A DNA stretch of 64,000 nucleotides. Source: Pseudomonas jessenii (GTDB lineage: Bacteria; Pseudomonadota; Gammaproteobacteria; Pseudomonadales; Pseudomonadaceae). The notes beneath the pieces were generated by a model. The model made no database searches, was not told where the DNA came from, and saw only the letters and a program-made list of their open reading frames with translations. Every line of letters starts with the position of its first letter. The first letter of the stretch is position 1. The translations under genes were made by a program, and so were the position numbers. Shown piece after piece: positions 63,238 through 64,000 of the stretch. Location of the stretch: positions 124,001 to 188,000 of the forward strand of contig NZ_NIWT01000009.1 of the NCBI RefSeq assembly GCF_002236115.1, given 5' to 3'.

Positions 63238-63274
63238 CAAAAACCCCCGATCTCTTTCGAAATCAGGGGTTTTC
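63238..63274. terminator. Rho-independent terminator without adjacent gene
   Basis: AAAACCCC-x-GAT pairs with ATC-x-GGGGTTTT around a loop of about 10 bases. It works on either strand. The gene or RNA it served is no longer recognisable; such hairpins often follow tRNA genes, but no tRNA was found. Confidence 0.65.
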
Positions 63275-63293
63275 GTATTTCTCAAAGCAATGC

Positions 63294-63358
63294 GGGGTCA
63301 GGTCTTGCCTTTTGCATAATAGCGATCGCAAAAGACAAGACCTGACCCTGAGGTTTCA
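63294..63358. repeat. Palindromic intergenic element, copy 2
   Basis: Same orientation and almost the same sequence as 62169-62232, with a perfect right arm (CAAGACCTGACCC) and one loop difference. The two copies enclose a 1.1-kb segment with the lectin-like gene. Confidence 0.85.
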
Positions 63359-63758
63359 AGGTAGCTGTACGGCTTGGAGTAGAGGGTGTGGTCGAGGTCG
63401 CGGCACCACTCGGCCTAGACGATCTCTTTAACCTTGTCGTCCGACCTACGGTGAAGTTCCGAGCAGATAAACGGCAGGTCTATCTGAACCGCCTGCGCTC
63501 AAAAAACTGGCTCGCAACCTGGCCGGATCTGAAGGTTCTCCCGATAGGCCGAAACGTTTCAGCTTCGAAGTTTCATGCCCGTTTCGGATCGTTAGCCGCC
63601 ATTCCCGAACGTCCGCTTCTGGCCGACTTCTGCCTTCCTCGACCGGCTGAAATCGACCCGACATTCGGAGTAAAAAATAAAGTCAGTCCCCTTTCCCCTT
63701 CTGGTTTCGCGACTCCGCATGCTCACGCCATCCCCCGGCGTGAGCATGCGCCGATCAC

Positions 63759-64000
63759 TCAGGTAAAGGCGAAGTCCGCCTCGGTGATCGCGGTCTGTGG
63801 GACGCCGGTCAAGGTGATGCTTCCCACATCCGGCTGGCCAGCGACGGTAATGAATGCCTCACCGAACTGTTCTCCAATATCGAGACTCGCGAAGGTGAAA
63901 CCGCTATTGCTCAGGTCGATCAGGTCAGTGCCGTCCTCGAAGTCGAAGATGGTGTCCGTTCCCCACACCGCACCGAACTGGAACTTGTCCGCACCGAGGC
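63759..64000 (-). CDS. RTX-type calcium-binding protein, C-terminal end (partial)
   Basis: The minus-strand frame is open to the window edge and gives the last 80 residues of a larger protein: LGADKFQFGAVWGTDTIFDF, then DGTDLIDLSNSGFTF and the end ITEADFAFT. The LGADKF repeat end and the aspartate/glycine-rich C-terminus are typical of RTX and M10-serralysin-type proteins secreted by a type I system. The catalytic or repeat part lies outside the window. Confidence 0.8.
   Translation of the reverse strand, partial: LGADKFQFGAVWGTDTIFDFEDGTDLIDLSNSGFTFASLDIGEQFGEAFITVAGQPDVGSITLTGVPQTAITEADFAFT

Larger units (their letters stand above)
62997..63758. other. Non-coding stretch with terminator, palindromic repeat and decayed repeats
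   Basis: No supported gene is seen. The stretch contains a terminator (63238-63274), the second palindromic element (63294-63358), and from about 63510 a repeat-like segment (TCGACCGGCTGAAATCGACCC region) that resembles scattered short intergenic elements elsewhere in the window. Confidence 0.5.

Noticed and set aside
63130-63280. tRNA gene or attachment site near the orphan terminator
   Set aside because: The terminator resembles those after tRNAs, but no cloverleaf could be formed in the preceding sequence and no integrase is in the window.

Overview
The window is chromosomal DNA of a Pseudomonas, most likely of the P. fluorescens group. This rests on high-GC coding DNA with typical Pseudomonas gene content (spu/pot polyamine genes, glc genes, OprD-type porin, 1-Cys peroxiredoxin LsfA, yiaVW-like pair) and on many intergenic palindromic REP elements of the GTGGGAGCGAGC..GCTCGCGAT type, mostly in inverted pairs (REPINs). 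No rRNA, tRNA or CRISPR array was found. Species assignment is inference.

Layout. 1-6.6 kb: polyamine uptake and breakdown (partial puuA-type ligase on the minus strand, divergent puuD, then ABC transporter genes potG-H-I-F). 6.9-10.1 kb: small conserved genes (thpR, DUF1428, a lipoprotein, short ORFs). 10.3-16.5 kb: glycolate use, with an LldP/GlcA-type permease followed by glcD, glcE, glcF and glcG. 16.6-28.9 kb: mostly single genes, including a dienelactone-hydrolase-like enzyme, lsfA, an aldo/keto reductase, a putative Cys-cluster regulator next to a His-rich periplasmic helical protein, a double CAP-domain protein, a GFA enzyme, a divergent DUF899/regulator/beta-propeller group, a molybdopterin-domain protein and an OprD-type porin.

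28.9-32.5 kb is a visibly AT-rich island. It carries a gene for a small Gly-rich peptide with a double-glycine (microcin-like) leader, a two-TM membrane protein just downstream that could be its immunity protein, and an ORF in which the first half of an IS4-type transposase is joined in frame to the second half of a cupin_8/JmjC-like protein. 32.6-36.9 kb: membrane proteins (sterol-desaturase family, VIT1-like, DUF3302/HlyD pair) and DUF5329. 36.9-39.4 kb is a scarred region: a secreted DNA/RNA endonuclease gene lies between two direct repeats of about 279 bp, next to a broken CRP/FNR regulator. 39.5-46 kb: DJ-1/PfpI protein, lytic transglycosylase, kup, a cardiolipin-synthase-like PLD protein and a diguanylate cyclase.

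46-53 kb: an NCS1 permease, a REP cluster with a 171-bp tandem duplication, and a minus-strand operon (flavin monooxygenase, RidA, DUF1028, ArgE-like deacetylase, periplasmic binding protein) that looks like a catabolic pathway for an unknown nitrogen compound. 53.2-55.8 kb: reverse transsulfuration pair (cystathionine beta-synthase and gamma-lyase). 56-59.3 kb: a four-gene PhnDCEE-type ABC importer. 59.3-64 kb: small genes and gene remnants (slipin fragment beside nfeD, SDR fragment), a lectin-like secreted protein bracketed by two copies of a palindromic repeat, and the C-terminus of an RTX-type protein leaving the window.
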